Below the pieces are notes generated by a model. That model made no database searches. It was not told where the DNA came from and saw nothing but the letters and a program-made list of their open reading frames with translations. A stretch of DNA of 64,000 bases, taken from the NCBI RefSeq assembly GCF_024763615.1, contig NC_077224.1:50478712-50542711 (forward strand), in the 5' to 3' direction. How positions within the stretch are numbered: the first letter of the stretch is position 1; each line of letters opens with the position of its first letter. A program made the translations under genes and the position numbers. This stretch comes from Phlebotomus papatasi (lineage: Eukaryota; Arthropoda; Insecta; Diptera; Psychodidae). This document shows positions 1 through 9,550 of this stretch, one piece after another.

Positions 1-170
1 ACAGAATGGGACAATTATGGATTCATTTGAAAGGTCTTGAAGTCGTGGACTGAAATAGTCCAGTAACATTTATAAACACATTTTATATTAAATTACTATG
101 CCCTGCATCAGCCATTGGTCGTGATATGGCGTACAAAAAATGGAGGCGCTCCGATATTTCTGAACATATA

Positions 171-404
171 CAGTAGACTCTCGCTCAATCGGCTCTTTTT
201 CAATCGGGCGAAGAATTTTGTTGACAATTTTCACGTTTGATTTTGAAGTAAATTTGCTCAAATTAGCTATAGTTCTTTTTGTTTTATCGTGGTTCTTTAT
301 AATTGAACGTTTTTTGTAGGATTTACAATGATTTTGACGCACAAATCTATCGATAAACCGGATGACATTTCGCCCCATATGTCCGATTGAGAGAGAGTCT
401 ACTG
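171..404. mobile_element. pogo/Tigger-like MITE copy 1
   Basis: Inverted termini CAGTAGACTCTCGCTCAATC (171-190) and the matching end finishing in AGTCTACTG at 404, flanked on both sides by TA. About 234 bp and without real coding capacity; the open frame inside it on the minus strand is a by-product of the repeat. Further copies are at 18581, 33600-33870 and 36581-36814. CAG...CTG ends with a TA target site are typical of pogo/Tigger elements of the Tc1/mariner superfamily; the family name is inferred from the ends only. Confidence 0.75.
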
Positions 405-560
405 TAGATTAATTTTTAAACATCTTCGAAGCACAGTATGCGGCCTGAGTAACCATAACCTTTCTCTGAAAAAGCTATGGTGTAACTAAAAAAGAAGCTT
501 GGACTTCGACCATCCATTGACTTTTTAATAAGTAAACCTTTGCCTGCGAATGATTTAAAT

Positions 561-690
561 CAGAGGTGTGCAGGAATCGTTTGAAACCGACAAACATCTG
601 AAACTTGTACGTCAATTACCAAAACGCTACTTCAACATACTTATTTTGACGTTTATTCGGTTTCAAACCGTGGGAGGGTTTAGCTTTTAG
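561..690. mobile_element. hAT-like MITE, degenerate copy
   Basis: Begins CAGAGGTGTGCAGG and shares its interior (TTTGAAACCG, AAACTTGTACGTCAATT, CAAAACGCTA, TTATTTTGACGTTTATTC) with the intact element at 1129-1256. The right end has decayed. Stretches 1-170, 405-560 and 691-803 show nothing I can name. Confidence 0.6.
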
Positions 691-803
691 TTGAGTCTCC
701 GAAACGAGCGTAGCTTATGCTATTTCACATGTTAGGTCTGCATGTCTACTTCTTTATTTCACAACCTTCCTATTTACAATGACAATACAGAGAAGAGTGA
801 AGT

Positions 804-1722
804 ATGCTTCAAGTGGAAGTGGAAGGCAGAGACATCTATACTTATGGCGTCTTCCTTGATTTCATTAAAATTGTCCTCCCGATACTATTAACAGTGCTCA
901 CTGATGTTTTCAATCACAATCCTCTTCATTCCAGATCTCTGGAAAACTACCTTAGTTGTTTCAAATCCAAAGATATCAGACCCCATTTCGCCTACTGACT
1001 TCAGTCCTTTGCCTATTACCATCTCTTTCGATAGTATTCGAGTTTCTATTGCATGAACAAATCACCTTTTATTTGTCCGATAGCAACTTATTCTGTGCGA
1101 ACCAGTCAGGTTTTAGTAGTAACTACAGCAGAGGCGTGAAAGAACTGTTGAAACCAAATAAACGTCAAATGAAACATGTACGTCAATGGCCAAAACGCTA
1201 AAAGAACAAACTTATTTTGACGTTTATTCAGTTTCAACGCTTCTTGCACGCCTCTGGACTACAGCATTACATATGCTCTCCTTCGAATAAATCATGATCT
1301 GATGTACGGCGGCTGTTGATCGCAAACATTTTGTGGTATTGGTATTGCTGCACTTTACCAAAACCTCCGATAGACTGCCTCACGATCTGATTTGTTTCAA
1401 ACTTTTCGATCTTCGAAATTTCTCTTCTTCAGCAGTTTCTCTCATTCAAGCCAGAGATGAGATGAAGCAAATATCTTCATCTGCTTCTTTAATTAAGGCA
1501 ATTGGCCAAGGTTCTATCCTTCGTCCCCTAATGTTTTATATAAACGACCTTCCGTCTGTCTTGCATGGCTGTTCGTATCATCTGTATTCGGATGACTTGC
1601 AGATATACGTGGAAGGCGAGCCTTTACACACTTATTCAGCTTTTGATCACATGAATGCAAACTTATCCAAAATTGTGTACTGGCTGCTCACTAATGGACT
1701 TCTCTTGAATCCAAATAAATAA
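804..1722 (+). pseudogene. degenerate non-LTR retrotransposon reverse transcriptase (jockey/CR1-like)
   Basis: A broken ORF2 fragment in several frames. Around 956-1125 the frame reads VFEFLLHEQITFYLSDSNLF followed by NQSGF, the RT region preceding the first catalytic aspartate. From 1333 it reads LVLLHFTKTSDRLPHDLI, matching the usual LLDFTKAFDxxxH block with the key aspartate changed, then FSSSAVSLIQ, GQGSILRPLMFYINDLPSVL (usual G.PQGSILGPLLF.IYINDLP) and YSDDLQIY where the active site is normally YADD. The reading frame ends at 1722. Several frameshifts and an inserted MITE (1129-1256) show it is dead. Assignment to the jockey/CR1 side of non-LTR elements rests on these motifs only. Confidence 0.85.
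1129..1256. mobile_element. hAT-like MITE inserted in the reverse transcriptase pseudogene
   Basis: Ends CAGAGGCGTG (1129-1138) and CACGCCTCTG (1247-1256) are perfect inverted repeats. They are flanked by AACTACAG (1121-1128) and GACTACAG (1257-1264), an 8-bp target duplication with one mismatch. An 8-bp duplication and CAGnGGnGTG termini are characteristic of hAT elements. At 128 bp it cannot encode a transposase. Removing it joins the two halves of the reverse transcriptase remnant. Confidence 0.85.
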
Positions 1723-2020
1723 CAAACACCTTATGATTTCCAAAAGATTTTTGAACTTTTCTCCATACACCCTTCTCCTGCACGGAACAATTACTCCATT
1801 GTAAATCAGAATTGAGGCGCTCAGAGCAAAAAAAAAACTCTAAGTCGTATGCATTTCCCTATTAAAATAGAGTTTCTTTTGTTTTGAGTTCTTCAATTAA
1901 AATCTTGATAAGTAATAGTTTTTAATAAAACATTATTCTGGTCTGATCATGCAACCTGTGTTTTTATTAAAAAATTAACTACTCCTTGTACATTGTTCGA
2001 GGCTGCCGGGACATAACACC

Positions 2021-2213
2021 CTAGTATCTTCTTCTTACGAGAGCTACTTCAACCCATTTATGGAGCTGAGCTCTATCCTTTTTAGAAGGTCGTGAGACGT
2101 TGTACTGCTTGACAGTAGCCTTCAATAACCGCATATAAGGTATATCTGCGTTATAGGCCCCCGTAATCAAATTAGTCCGCATACGGAATACGGACGTATT
2201 TGTTAGATGCGAC
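2021..2213 (-). CDS. unidentified possible 3' coding exon or retrocopy fragment
   Basis: On the minus strand a frame of about 60 codons runs from near 2213 to a TAG at 2021-2023. It contains FRMRTNLITGAYNADIPYMR and ends in KKDRAQLHKWVEVALVRRRY. Amino-acid composition and lack of low complexity look like a real protein C-terminus, and an AATAAA lies about 50 bases past the stop on that strand. An acceptor-like TGGTAG|G lies just upstream at about 2215. I do not recognise the family. It may be the last exon of a gene, or a transposon or retrocopy remnant; no start or neighbouring exon was found. Confidence 0.35.
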
Positions 2214-2248
2214 CTACCATCCTTCCATTAAGCATTTAAGACATTTGA

Positions 2249-2379
2249 TTAAGGTCAAAAATCGGGGGTCAGAAAAAATCATTTTTTCTAACTTTTTATA
2301 GCAAAATATGGCTTTAGAACCCCGTAGGAAAAATTTCATTTTTGGGTCACCGGTGACCCAATCGTCCTTAAAGGGTTAA
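2249..2379. mobile_element. TTAA-flanked (piggyBac-like) MITE with GGGTCACCGGTGACCC palindrome
   Basis: TTAA stands at both edges (2249-2252, 2376-2379). The right end, TCGTCCTTAAAGGG before TTAA, matches a fuller copy at 44187-44329. Both carry CGGGGGTCAGAAAAA on the left and the 16-bp perfect palindrome GGGTCACCGGTGACCC (2344-2359) near the right end. The left end of this copy is shortened. TTAA targets suggest the piggyBac superfamily; inferred from target site only. Confidence 0.6.
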
Positions 2380-2410
2380 ATGCATGCACTTGCTTTTTTC
2401 TTAATCGTCT

Positions 2411-2640
2411 CGTTTCGACTGGAATCCCGGAATAATTGGCTTCTCTTGACAAGTGGGAAAATTCGGCCAGGGTTCAGGGATTCATTGTTCCTAAAACAGG
2501 GCGGAAAACATTTTACCGCATACTCTTTTTGTTAAACTCTTTGTACAACGCACTTCCCCGTGAGGCCCGAGAATTTCGTTTGGGAATTCAAAGGCATCCC
2601 TAGGCTGGGCTTTTTCGCTAATATTTTTGCCAGTTGATTT
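2411..2640 (+). pseudogene. 3' remnant of a non-LTR retrotransposon ORF2
   Basis: In the frame 2481-2603 the translation runs FIVPKTGRKTFYRILFLLNS then LYNALPREAREFRLGIQR and a stop. This matches the widespread ORF2 C-terminal pattern of a VP.xRT..Y..SF segment followed by WNSLPxExR. It is probably the other end of the element represented at 804-1722 or a relative. It lies just before the first exon of the zinc-finger gene and is presumably intronic. Confidence 0.65.
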
Positions 2641-2723
2641 CTTCTTTCAAATTTAATATTGTCAATGTTACCTTCAAGAATATTTGATAGTTTGCAGATA
2701 TTATATAATTATATATTATTCAG

Positions 2724-2913
2724 GATGTAGTAACAAAAGTAGGAGAACTTTATAGATTTTCATACTTGCAGAAACATTGTCCAGCATTGACTGATACTGA
2801 AAATCATTCCGTGGAGCAGGAACAGTCCCCTGATCCTCTTGAAGTGCAGATAGAGGCTCCTGTTATCATAAAGCAGGAAAAATCTGAGGAAGTTCTACCA
2901 GCTCCTAGAAAAC
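2724..2913 (+). CDS. gene A, linker exon shared by two possible 3' ends
   Basis: An internal exon: acceptor ATTATTCAG before 2724, donor AAC|GTAAGT after 2913, open throughout, leaving one base (phase 1). It encodes a 63-residue acidic/basic linker starting DVVTKVGELYRFSYLQKHCP and ending VIIKQEKSEEVLPAPRK. It is homologous in position and wording to exon 3 of gene B (12933-13104; ...AVVKKEVAEVKAVSAPKK), which follows a ZAD domain. The equivalent ZAD exons were not found upstream in the window and probably lie before position 1, beyond the retrotransposon debris at 804-2640. The donor is in the correct phase for both downstream acceptors, 3226 and 6880. Confidence 0.75.
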
Positions 2914-3225
2914 GTAAGTTTTGACTTCTTTGACAATTCTGTCTTATTTGACTATTGACATTGACTCTTGAAACGTTTATTTTCAACGCACCTTTGACGC
3001 ATTTGAAAAATTTTGATAAGTCCGAAATTGAATTTGTCATGTGAAGAATATAAATTAGTGAGTGGATAAATAATTTTGTGAAGCACTTTTGTGTTTTTTT
3101 CTTTCTTGATGTCCATTCAGCTGTACCAGGAGTCAATTAGAACGAAGTCGATAAGACAAAGTCTGTACGTAGCAGAAATCAAGAGATACTGCTTTCCATG
3201 TTACAGTATTTCTCTTTAATTTCAG

Positions 3226-4249
3226 ATACTGATATTGAAAAGACTAATTCAACCAGGAAGAAGAAGAAGCTATTTGTGGTGTCTTACTGTGAGGAAAAAT
3301 CGTATTTATCCGTTCCATATGCTGGAACAGATTTAGAATACGATGATTTCGTCCAAAGTGGTAAGTAACTTGTTATTAGGTAGTGATATTCAAGATATTT
3401 ATTAACGCATTTGCTATTATAAAAGCTTGTTCCTACCTCGACTTACCAGAGATTTCGATTTATGATCCGAAAGAAATAAGAATCTCCTCCCATGCGTTCA
3501 TTCATGTTTTCGAAGAAAATGCCCCTGAATATGTTATTGTTAAATCGGGAGGTTCGTCTAGAAGTAGTTTACCATCAATTTCACGGAAAGCAAGCTCAGA
3601 ATATGCCACATATCGGGAAGATAGCAGTGAAATCTTCCTTGAAATATTCAAAGAAAGCAACAGCAATGATGACATTGATATTGAACCTGAAAACATGATT
3701 GCTTTTGAGGAGCCACATGAAAATAATATTAGCGATACTGGGCCACCTCAAAGGAAACGCCGGAAAAAAGTACAGTTGAACATTTCATATGAGGATGTAC
3801 TTCCGGTAAGCGAAGTTGACAGGTTTTCTTTTAAGTCGAAATGTCAACAACTGATCATACTTTTTTTTTCAATTTTGTTTAAAAGATGCTGAGAGATCAT
3901 TTCATTAAAATTGGCGGTAGCGGTTTGTTTGGGAAGACAGAACCTTTAAGTAGGCAGAACAGGAAGTACGTTATTCAAAATGTTTGCAAGCACTTATACC
4001 AACATTGCGACAATCCCAAAGGACCTCAAAAAATAGCCTGGGCCAATGCAACAATCACTCTATTCCCCAGCCTTCGATCAAACAATCCCAAAGCTCCATA
4101 CGTAAGTCAGAAGAAGCTTCTTCTGGTCACAAAATATCACTAAAAAGTCAATTAATCGTTTGCTTTTACAGGATGATGTCTTCAATCCTATCGATCATGG
4201 AGGCTTTCTCGGCAATAGAATAAAAAATTCCATTTGGAGGAGGAAGTGA
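3226..4249 (+). CDS. alternative terminal exons inside gene A: ubiquitin/PB1-like N-part plus SAMD3-like C-terminal domain
   Basis: Four exons: 3226-3360, 3450-3805, 3886-4101 and 4172-4249 (TGA), all with canonical GT/AG borders and matching phases. There is no in-frame start in the first, so it needs an upstream exon; the 2724-2913 exon fits in phase. The product begins with basic RKKKKLFVVSY, then a segment with hydrophobic spacing like a ubiquitin/PB1 fold (EISIYDPKEIRISSHAFIHV), an acidic low-complexity stretch with a PQRKRRKK nuclear-localisation-like motif, and a C-terminal domain with SRQNRKYVIQNVCKHLY, ANATITLFPSLR and GGFLGNRIKNSIWRRK. From memory this two-part layout resembles proteins annotated as SAMD3-like in fish and cnidarians; that similarity is unverified. 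It lacks zinc fingers. Function unknown; a DNA- or protein-binding role is inference. Confidence 0.7.
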
Positions 4250-4291
4250 TATGGTGTATTGTTAATTTTTTGGGATCACTAAAATTATTGA

Positions 4292-4297
4292 AATAAA
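4292..4297 (+). terminator. poly(A) signal of the intronic alternative end
   Basis: AATAAA lies 43 bases after the TGA at 4247-4249, with a T-rich stretch downstream. This supports cleavage here and makes 3226-4249 a self-sufficient 3' end. Confidence 0.6.
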
Positions 4298-4589
4298 TAT
4301 TTAATTTTTAAACCGTCTTTGGATTCTTTGGATCAATTTTCAAGATGGTGATCCAACTTAACAATTTGTCCTTTATTTCAAGTCCATTAATAACTTTCCT
4401 CTTGTGTACTTGACTTTCCTCTCGCATTCGATGGTAGATCAAGAGGACTATCAATCTTCTATTATAAACGTCGTAAAGAGTAAAATAGTGAAAGTCGAGA
4501 GATTTCCTTAGTTCAATTTCTGCTACATCTCATTGATTGGACCGAAAATATTCATTCAATTCATTTTCAACCGATTGTCCCAATCGGAA

Positions 4590-4900
4590 TCCTAAGTCCA
4601 GGATGCCCTTAGCAGCTCATGTTCTACCACTTTAGAAAGATGTTTGTAGTCGCTCGCAAAGCGTTCTAAGATAGGTTTTATCCATCTTGGCCTAGGTCTA
4701 GGTCTAGGTTTGCCCGAAGTCGATCCCTCAAATACCATACCGTCGAACTCGTGATAACTTAACACGAAGAAGCACTTTCTCAACTCCTAGTTCCCCACGA
4801 ACTGCTACGTTCCTCAATCGATCTCGACCAGTGATTTCTTTAACCGCCCGGAGGTATCTCATCCCGGCAGCTTGTACTCGCGATCTTATTCTTTCTTAAA
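4590..4900 (-). pseudogene. non-LTR retrotransposon C-terminal remnant
   Basis: On the minus strand the frame from about 4893 reads RIRSRVQAAGMRYLRAVKEI, TGRDRLRNVAVRGELGVEKV and LLRVKLSRVRRYG, then after a frameshift GKPRPRPRPRW and a stop near 4590. This is the familiar ORF2 tail pattern (KVQAAEMRFLRRV.GVTRxDRxRN..IRxELGVE.... RWFGH... GRPRxRW) found in several RT lineages. It is frameshifted and truncated, and inserted in the large intron of gene A. Confidence 0.75.
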
Positions 4901-4919
4901 TGTAACAGAATATAGCCAG

Positions 4920-5865
4920 AATTACTGTGAATACACCGCAATACGCTGGAGTGCCCTCCATCCTTAGTTTCCTGGAACTCTCCTGACTTCGTTGGTGAAG
5001 AACGATTAAGGAGCCAAGTCGAATATGCTTTCGGGATTACGGGAAGATCGGCAGTATGTCATGGCATCTGTACAGAGGCAACAGGCGTTTTTGGAGGCAC
5101 TCCGTGATGTAAATTGACGAGTTCATGTTGCCCTGCATGAAGAACGCCTTGCTCTGACGTCCACATGAGCAGATCGCCATCCAAACGTACGAGACTTTGC
5201 GGTGTTATATTGCTGTCCTGGTAATTGTTTGAAGTCTCCTTTTACGTATGTTTCATCATCCATCAAGGTGCTTTAAATCAAGGTGCACTAAAGCCAGACA
5301 TCATCTTATCATGCAGCCTTCGAGCTCATGTTTTAGCTGACTGACTTTGTGTATCCGTGCGATGAGGGGCTGCATGGACCTTAAAAGTCTTCAGTCCATT
5401 CCTCTGTTTGATTTTGTGCACAAGATTGGGAGAACATTTAAGTTTTTTAGCCATATCCTTCACAGATGTCGAAGGATTGTTCTTGTAGCGCATGATCACC
5501 TTTTTCTCCAAATCTCGATCTCCAATATTCCGATTTTTTCCACATCCAAGTTTCTGGGCAGTGGTTTTACTGTCGAGGAATCGAAGAATCACCCTCCGGA
5601 CGGTCTGGTGTGAGGTATCTGTGAGTTTTCCAAGGTCTGCGTAATTGATTCCAGGATTTTTTAGATACGTGTATACAATCAGTTCCCTTCCCTTTTCCAT
5701 TATTATTTCGCATCTCAGTGAAAAATGAATAGAATTTGATGAGAGTTTCACCAAAATAAGGGTAAAAACACGTGTTACAATGTTTACATACAACGAATAT
5801 GCGGAGCTAGTGACATCTGTCATAAAAATATCAAATCATTTGGAACAATATTATCGTGAACACGC
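4920..5865 (-). pseudogene. degenerate Tc1/mariner transposon, DD37E-like, copy 1
   Basis: The minus-strand frame 5823-5326 gives an N-terminal helix-turn-helix region (MEKGRELIVYTYLKNPGI, NYADLGKLTDTSHQTVRRVI) and LVHKIKQRNGLKTFKVHAAP. After frameshifts it continues with MDDETYVKGDFKQLPGQQY and YITECLQKRLLPLY, the catalytic-core phrases known from the mosquito ITmDD37E group. The terminus near 5865 (TATTATCGTGAACACGC) matches the end of copy 2 at 23008. The far end is missing. Frame breaks show it is inactive; subgroup assignment is from remembered family motifs. Confidence 0.8.
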
Positions 5866-5957
5866 TTTACAAGAAATCGTTATCGACATATCCATCATAC
5901 TAAGGTTACTGAACTAGTTGAGAGTCTGAGAGTGATCAATGTTTAGATTCACCTGAA

Positions 5958-6306
5958 GGGGAATTCTGTAACGCTCTGGCAATGCCATATGACAAATTGG
6001 GTTCGAATCTTAGAAGAGCTTTTTCGAAAATGCGATTCTGTAGCCGTGACATTGTCATTTCAGCTCACGTGGCATTGTCAGAAGTCAAATATTTGAGATT
6101 TCTGGCAATTCAAATGACAATAAATTTTGTTAAACAAATCATCTAAGACGTACTGTATTTTCATAAATTCGTCAAGTAAAGGGATTTCATCAAAAATTCA
6201 ATGAATTGCATTTTCGAACTCATATAATTTGACAAAAAAAGCTCGAATGGCATTGTCAGATTTCGAACTCACGCGTGACAATGCCACGAAAATTACGGAA
6301 TTCCCC
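5958..6306. mobile_element. MITE with GGGGAATTCTGTAA termini, copy 1
   Basis: Termini GGGGAATTCTGTAACG (5958) and TTACGGAATTCCCC (ending 6306) are inverted. Internal phrases such as GACATTGTCA and TGGCATTGTCA recur. A second, inverted copy of the whole element occupies 18074-18400, and a scrap of the same sequence follows at 6307-6345. Noncoding. Confidence 0.7.
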
Positions 6307-6495
6307 TACTGTTTACTGTTTAGGTCATATGACATTGCCAGAGTATTTATACATAATTCTCTTATAAGTGTCTCCATTTATGGACCTTTGCGTCACGTTT
6401 CTCTTCTCTGTTAAATCTTTGTTCACTTGATTTGTTGGTCCGGGTTCGTGTTTTACTATCTACATTTAGGGAATGAAACTGTGCTACAGTTGACT

Positions 6496-6652
6496 ATATC
6501 GACGCTTCCATTCCATACTATTCTATCTCAGAATGACAATTTTTCAGGAGACCCATTTGAAGTTATAGATCTCGGACCCAGAAACGACGTATCTTTCGAA
6601 GTAATATAAGGCTAAGTCGACTTAGCACAATATGGAATGGAGCCGTCGATAT
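6496..6652. repeat. imperfect inverted repeat upstream of the finger exon
   Basis: ATATCGACGCTTCCATTCCA (from 6496, 22-base arm) pairs with TATGGAATGGAGCCGTCGAT (6631-6652 arm), 20 of 22 bases. This could be a small MITE. The rest of 6346-6879 shows no coding signal. Confidence 0.45.
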
Positions 6653-6879
6653 GAACAATGACATCTGAACTAAATGATCAACCGCTAAGGATATATGATC
6701 ATTTTGTTCAAACGATCACTGTATCGCTGATCCACACTTATCTTAAAATCTACCATTAACGACTCAATAACGACTTACTTAAAATATGTATATCTTTGTA
6801 TAGAATAGATATTTGAAGCCAGATACGCGTAATATTAAAACTCATTAAATCTTGTAAATTTAATTTGGTGGACCTTTAG

Positions 6880-7918
6880 GTGGACGACCGAAGAAATTCA
6901 CTGAAAGTTTAAGTATGAAAAAAGCAAAGATAAAAAAGGAGAAGGAAGACAATGAAATGAACGAGTTAAAAATGACTGAAATAACCGATCATGAAATGAC
7001 GAACACTGAACCAAACATCCAAAGTCAAATGAAAGATTCTCCTTCGAAGAAACGAAAGAGAATCTGGAAGGGTCCAAGGGAAAAGAAGCATTTCTGCATA
7101 GAATGCCCGAAGAAATTCAATAGACCACATTTACTGAAAGAACACATTCTTGAAGAGCATCGTCAGGAAGAAATGGCTCACATGTGTTCAGTATGTTCCA
7201 AACGGTTTTCCTGTGCTAAAAAACTAAAGATTCATGAAATTAGCCATCTTCCTGTAACTGAGGGACTTATCTATTCCTGTCCTCACTGTGATAAAAAATT
7301 CAATCACAAATACAAAATACCTTCACACATTCGAGCAATGCACACAGATGACAAACCTTTTGTGTGTGAGGAATGTGGGAATTCTTTCAAAACTAGAGGC
7401 GCACTCAATGCTCATCAGATCAGTCATACAGAAGAACGAACGTTTCAGTGTTCAAACTGTCCCAAAAAGTTCAAGAATCAGCGCGCCCTCAAGCGGCACG
7501 ATGAGGATACCCACCAAGACACTACACATGAGTGTCCGCATTGTGATCTTAAGCTCAAAAACCGCAGAACCTTTAGAAGCCACTTATTAGTTCATTCAGA
7601 TATCAAAAAGTACAAATGCAACTACTGCGGTAGTGAGTTCAAACGTCGGAAGACTTTTAAGGTAAGTTTTACCTTATATATTCAAAATGCGGAATAGTCT
7701 TAATAGCCATTTGTGCCGAAATCTAGGATCATCTTATATTACATTCCGGTCAACGACCCTATGAATGTCCTTTCTGTGATAAAACTTTCGCGAATGGCTC
7801 TAATTGCTTGAGTCACAAGAGGAAGGCGCATCCGGTAGAGTTAGCGGCTTTAGCGGCTTCTGGAGAACCAACTAAAATAACCATTCTTCCTAAACTCGAA
7901 CATTTACAGCCAAAGTAA
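6880..7918 (+). CDS. gene A, AT-hook and eight C2H2 zinc fingers (main 3' end)
   Basis: Exons 6880-7661 and 7727-7918 (TAA 7916-7918). The acceptor CCTTTAG|GT joins in phase to the donor at 2913 and makes an AT-hook, RKRGRPKK, as in gene B. A lysine-rich linker with KKRKR follows, then eight C2H2 fingers: FCIEC, MCSVC, SCPHC, VCEEC, QCSNC, ECPHC, KCNYC, ECPFC, each followed by a normal H-x3/4-H pair. Finger 7 is interrupted by the 65-base intron (KTFK|DHLILH). The protein ends LPKLEHLQPK. This is a nuclear DNA-binding transcription factor of the ZAD-ZNF type by comparison with gene B. It is closely paralogous to B along the whole array; the stop falls exactly where B can splice to a further exon. 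Confidence 0.9.
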
Positions 7919-8033
7919 GACGATTTAGGTAAGTATACATCAAGGATTGCATCACTCTCGTCTGTAATGGATTGTCCCAAAATCGAAATCAAGAAGAGAA
8001 AATGCATGAAAACAAACGTATCATGCTGTAACG

Positions 8034-8039
8034 AATAAA
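8034..8039 (+). terminator. poly(A) signal of gene A
   Basis: AATAAA 116 bases after the TAA of the finger isoform. Confidence 0.6.
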
Positions 8040-8170
8040 AGTCTATCTTTCGTGAAATATACATTTCTGATTTTGCATAATGAAATCTTTGTCGTTGGTC
8101 CAGAAGTTGACAGGATTGTAGAACAAAGTTTTCTGTTCTTTCTGTAATGAAGTGATAGAATATATTGAAC

Positions 8171-8290
8171 GAGATCTCATGGGTCAGTTGGTAAGAGTGT
8201 CAGTTAGGTCTTTGGTATAGTTATGCCGGACTCGACTCTTGTTCTTGTGAAACGAGTCTCTCTGTTTCTGAAATAAACTAGATATTTGGA
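8171..8290 (+). repeat. tRNA-derived SINE fragment
   Basis: GATCTCATGGGTCAGTTGGT at 8171 resembles the 5' half and A-box of a tRNA (compare TAGCTCAGTTGGTAGAG). A degenerate B-box-like GGACTCGACTC lies 50 bases on. It shares the GATCTCA start with the SINEs at 20829 and 46898. It is not a functional tRNA: no acceptor stem or anticodon loop can be folded. Confidence 0.5.
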
Positions 8291-8726
8291 TGGAGACAGC
8301 TTTATATATGATAAATGCAATCAATAAAAGGCACTTTCGGTCTATGATAAAATTTTGAATTTCGAAAACCGTGAAATTTCGAACAAAACAATTTTAAATT
8401 TCTGATGTTGATAATTCTAAGCAAATTTAGATTCCATTTCTGAGTTACGTTTGTGATATATCATTCTAGAGTACTTTAACGATTTTAATAAACTTTTATT
8501 ATAAGCTTTGTGAGAGTTTTTCGAACTACTTGGTAAGTATAGATGAGTTTTGTTGAGTTCTCATAGTGATTGCAGCAGATTGACCAGCAATTAGTTACGA
8601 ACGGCCAGAAAAGAAATTGGTAAGAAGACTTTAATAAAATTCAGTTTTTCCTAATACTTTATGATCAAATATAATAATTCAGACAGGAAAAAAAATTTCC
8701 ATTATGTGAAAACTCGGAAAAACCGC

Positions 8727-8742
8727 GGGTCATATATGACCC
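8727..8742. repeat. GGGTCATATATGACCC palindrome (MITE end)
   Basis: A 16-bp perfect palindrome followed by CTAGTGTCCTCAAGGG. The same palindrome next to the same context marks the left end of the element at 9160. This one looks like the right end of a decayed relative lying in 8300-8760; otherwise that stretch is featureless AT-rich DNA. Confidence 0.5.
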
Positions 8743-9159
8743 TAGTGTCCTCAAGGGAAGTGTACATACCATTTTCAAAATCTATATCACGAGCTTTTTT
8801 TTAAGAGTTTTTTTTGCTTGAAGTTATTAATTTGGCCAAAACCATGGCAAACTGGATTGTCTTGATGAACACTGTACTCCTGGTGTTCAAGGAATCTTCC
8901 TGGTAATCCCTTGAACAGTCACTGTCACAATATTTTGAGTGGTATTTGGCAAAAATAAACTTATCCACATATTTATTCACACACAATACAATTGCACAAT
9001 ATGAGACGCTTGCAGAATTCTCTAAAATATTGCAAAATATGTTATAATTCATCAGATATAAGATGAAATGTCCAGAAGCAAGATATCCCACCTGCATTTC
9101 ACAAAGAAAAACAATGTCGCAACTACATTTCGCTGCAGGTTTGGGACGAAAACACTGTT

Positions 9160-9550
9160 ACCCTTGGGGACTATAGGGTCATATATGACCCGGAAAATTC
9201 TACACGCTTTTCTGGAAAATTGAGAGTAGTTTATTATATCAAAATATGCAATATACAATCTTTGGATATTCTATTTTGTGTTTCTAAAGAACTTTTTGTT
9301 GAAAAAAATAAATTAATATAAAAAATTTTGAAAAAGAAAAGTCATTTCACAAAGTTCGAAATTCGCGATTTTTGATCTAAAGTATTTTCTTTTCCTGAAT
9401 ATCTGGAGTCTTGAGAAAATTAGCCAAGAATCTTACATCCTTCTATTATGATGTCGTGCACAAACCGATAGATTTTAATTAATGTAAATAGTCAAAAAAA
9501 ATTGTTTTTTCCCCGGGTCATATATGACCCTAATGACGCGAAAGAGTTAA
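9160..9550. mobile_element. TTAA-type MITE with GGGTCATATATGACCC near both ends
   Basis: The left end, CCCTTGGGGACTATAGGGTC (palindrome 9176-9191), mirrors the right end (palindrome 9515-9530, then CTAATGACGCGAAAGAGTTAA). The right half (about 9405-9550) is homologous to 34200-34359, which has intact TTAA-bounded ends. Noncoding. Confidence 0.55.

Noticed and set aside
88..378. 96-codon minus-strand frame
   Set aside because: Lies within the pogo-like MITE; lysine/isoleucine-rich by-product of its ends, broken in other copies.
8801..9097. 98-codon minus-strand frame
   Set aside because: AT-driven composition, no motif, no splice or start context.
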